Both the position numbers and the translations under genes were made by a program. Below, in pieces: positions 61,074 to 64,000 of a stretch of 64,000 bases of DNA. The stretch comes from Apis mellifera. Lineage: Eukaryota; Arthropoda; Insecta; Hymenoptera; Apidae. Where the stretch lies: NCBI RefSeq assembly GCF_003254395.2, contig NC_037647.1:11908050-11972049 (forward strand), written 5' to 3'. Within the stretch, counting starts at the first letter, position 1. Each line of letters starts with the position of its first letter. The notes below the pieces were generated by a model. That model was not told where the DNA came from, searched no databases, and saw only the letters and a list, made by a program, of their open reading frames with translations.

Positions 61074-64000
61074 ATGAAGCGAGCACGTATAAAAGCTATA
61101 GTTACAGTTCCAACTCGAAGAAAAGCAACACAAGATATATCTGATACCGAAATTATCAATACATTTGAGAACAATGACAAAAATAAAAATATATCTGATG
61201 ATTCATTACAAAGTTCAGAAAATATTTTACATGAAAACCAAGAACAAGAAAATTTAGAAAATACAAAAAAAATAATACAAATACAAGAAATAGAAGAGCA
61301 AGTGCCAAATGAACAATTTCCTACTGAACAATGTAATGAATATAAGAGTGATTCTATGCAAAATTCTAAGGAAGAAATTGTAAATATACAGTCATCAGAA
61401 ATTTTAAATATAACGCAAATCAGTAAGTATAATGCAATATATATTGTATTATGATTAAAAATTAGAGTTTACATTCACAATTTAAAAATATTTATATAAA
61501 TGAGCTATGTTTATTAATGAATATAATATAATTCTTATTATTTATATTATTATTTTGTATTATTATTGATTTTTTGATTTATAATTGTTTAAGTTCCTAC
61601 GTAAAGTCATTTTTATACTTGGAATGTACAAATGCATTATGCATTTGTATTAGTGCTATACAAAGCTGCATGCAGACACTAACAGCCTAACTGATTATCA
61701 GTCTGTAATTTAAAGAAAAGGCAAGTCATTATTTGCAATGATTTTAAAGGAAATACTGATATTCTTTACTGAATCATAAAAAAAAAAACAGATAATGGAA
61801 TGCAGTAAAAGTAATTATTTATGTTATTTGTTCTTTATATAAATTGAAAAATAAAATTACACTTTATCATAAGTTTTTCAAAAATTATTAAGCAATTATT
61901 ATAAAGATATATCATAAATTGTAAGATAGGAAAATTAAAAAAATGTTATCATAAAGAATTGTTAAAATATTTTGTTGTTGTAGCTTCTCCCATAAAATCA
62001 ACACAAAATCGGTCTGGTTTTATGAAACCAACACCAAAATTTGATAATAACAGCAGAGTAAGAAGAAACAGTATTCAAGGAAGTGGAGCGAGTACAAGTG
62101 AATCTGAAGATGATAGCAGAAGATTACCTTGCAGTATTACCAATCATACAAAAAATGATTTAGTACAATTATCATATAATACAAAAGATGCTGTTACTAA
62201 CAATATCAAAAACAATTTAATAACAACCAAATTGGGACAAAAGAGACGTATTTTAGTCTCAGAATCTACAAGAAAACTAGCAGAAGCTAGAAGAGAATTT
62301 CATTTAAAACATGAAAATAAAACTCCAGATAGAAGCAAACTTACAATGTATGATTTAATATATTACAATCCAGTTACTAATCCTATGAAGAAATCTAATG
62401 AATCTACAACAAGAAAAATGTTGGAATATCAGTATGTATTAAATAAATAAATAAACATTTATTATTATAAACAAATTAAATAATATAGATATTTCAATTC
62501 AAAAGTAATTGTAATAATAATATATAAATATAGTAAAATAATTGTAAAAACAATATATAAATAAAAATAGAAAACAAATAATTATTTTTACAGATCTGAA
62601 GAATTTCAGGAAGAAGAAAATGAAGATGATCCATCATCTGCAATGCCAGTGCCTCAAGTAAAAGTTGGACCAAATGGTCAACTAATAATAGATGAACAAA
62701 GTCTTGTTATAGAACAAACTAATGCAAAAAAAGGTAGGAAAGTATTAGCAAAAGAAGCTATTATTGATGATGATAATAGTGGAAGTGGATTTTATAAAAA
62801 ACGACAGAAAAGCAAAGAATGGTCCGAACGGGAAACTTTAAAATTCTATAAAGCATTAAATACAATTGGTACAGATTTTTTGTTGATGCAAAGTCTTTTT
62901 CCTCATAGAACAAGGCAAGAAATGAAGTTAAAATTTAAGAAAGAAGAAAAAGTTAATAGACATTTGGTTGAGAAAGCACTGGCATATCATCAAGAATTTG
63001 ATACTGAAATGTTAGAAAAATCATTAGGTAAATTTATATATTTTTTAAAAATCAAGTACAAATTCATATGTCATATATTTTGTAAAAAATATTACATAAG
63101 ATGGTTAAATAATAAAAATATTTACAATAAAGCTATTTATTATTTTTGCATTTATAAATATAATTTAGAATTAAAATTATTCAAAAATTTTAAATAAATA
63201 TATTATATTTATTTTATATTTTGTTTTATTTTAGAGAAATACTTTATTTCAATTTATTTTATTAATTATATTAATATAATAGAAATATTAATTTTAACAT
63301 AAAAGTAAAAAATAATTTAATCAATTGAATATATATATTTCAACAAATATTCAACAAATATTCAATTTTCATAATGGAATTTTATATAAAATGTATTTAA
63401 AATTTGTGTAGTTTCTACTAATAATTTTATGAATAAATTTATGTTTATATTAATAATAAAATGAAAATTCAAGATCTAAAAAAATTATAAATAATTTTTT
63501 TCTTTAATTTTTTCATAAAAAAATTAAAATATGATTTATTAAATTATTAAGCTGTTCATTTATTGATTAATATCATAATTTTTATTGTTTATAGCGACAT
63601 TTGAAAATTCAGAAAAAGAATACTTACATATACAAGAAAAACGAAAACAAAAGACAAAGAGTAAGAAGAATTCAAAATCAACCAGAAGACGAAGTAAGTT
63701 TAAAGTATAAATTAAAATTAAAAATTTTTCAGTTTATTAAATATTTTTTTAATTGATTTTATTTTATAGAAAATTATATTTCTTCTATATAAAATTATAT
63801 TATTATATTAAATATTTATTCACTTATTAATTTATATTTACTAATTTATTTTTAGGAATTGTAGCATCTAGTATTGCTGAAATGGATGCATCTGACAATG
63901 AAGAAGAAAAAGAAGATGATTTTGGTTTAGACTCAATAATGTCTAAAGAAAATACACATTTAAATGATGAATGTCAACAAACATCAAATAAAATGAATAA
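61074..64000 (+). CDS. BDP1: Transcription factor TFIIIB component B'' (BDP1), partial at right edge
   Basis: Third subunit of TFIIIB, needed for RNA polymerase III initiation on tRNA and 5S genes. Exons seen: 61074-61422, 61984-62431, 62594-63027, 63595-63693 and 63856-64000 (continuing). The N-terminus is basic (MKRARIKAIVTVPTRRKAT), then acidic low complexity, then SPIKSTQNRSGFMKPTPKF. A conserved block (DRSKLTMYDLIYYNPVTNPM) precedes MPVPQVKVGPNGQLIIDEQS and the SANT domain at about residues 339-390 (KEWSERETLKFYKALNTIG, then TDFLLMQSLFPHRTRQEMKL and KFKKEEK). The SANT sequence and the preceding PNGQL.ID.QS block are typical of BDP1. Intron 1 (61423-61983) carries a less AT-rich hairpin patch. 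The 3' part is outside the window. Confidence 0.93.

Noticed and set aside
1..64000. tRNA genes, CRISPR arrays, bacterial insertions
   Set aside because: No cloverleaf with A and B boxes, no spaced direct repeats, and no intronless bacterial-type genes were seen by eye.

Overview
This window is eukaryotic nuclear DNA, very AT-rich (dense TA microsatellites and A/T homopolymers), with compact GT-AG-spliced genes. Protein sequences, short introns, extreme AT content and mariner-like relics point to an insect, most probably a hymenopteran such as a honey bee. The species is inferred, not proven. I joined exons by hand using splice consensus, reading frame and recalled family similarity. The exon lengths of every complete gene sum to a multiple of three. 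No prokaryotic-style features (operons, CRISPR) are present.

Layout from left to right: EARS2 (-, its 3' part runs off the left edge); SUZ12 (+), with a long structured 3' region followed by a mariner-type MITE; METTL22 (-); protein disulfide isomerase (+) with an ER-stress element upstream; a lysine/asparagine-rich protein that resembles TEDC2 (+); the axonemal dynein intermediate chain DNAI2 (+); jouberin AHI1 (+) with a MITE in intron 2; a tiny membrane-protein gene with a tandemly duplicated exon (+); TMX3 (+); PDCD5 (-); a MAP6/SAXO-like Mn-module protein (-) whose first coding exon lies about 3.7 kb upstream; BBS5 (+); WDTC1 (-); and BDP1 (+, runs off the right edge).

Two themes recur. 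Five of the fourteen main genes (TEDC2-like, DNAI2, AHI1, MAP6/SAXO-like, BBS5) belong to cilium, centriole or microtubule biology, and DNAI2 and BBS5 each have an RFX X-box-like 14-mer upstream. Two genes (PDI and TMX3) encode ER thiol-disulfide oxidoreductases. SUZ12 is a PRC2 subunit, BDP1 an RNA polymerase III initiation factor, EARS2 a mitochondrial aminoacyl-tRNA synthetase, METTL22 a protein lysine methyltransferase, and WDTC1 a WD40/TPR adaptor.

The 40-47 kb stretch is visibly less AT-rich than the rest and holds the long first intron of the Mn-module gene plus its upstream region. The most unusual signals are: a predicted three-way-junction RNA structure in the SUZ12 3' region; a nested fold-back element with five copies of a CCATCT motif resembling insect CTCF sites; the duplicated membrane-protein exon; an exact-spacing ERSE upstream of PDI; and four GC-AG introns among about 85.
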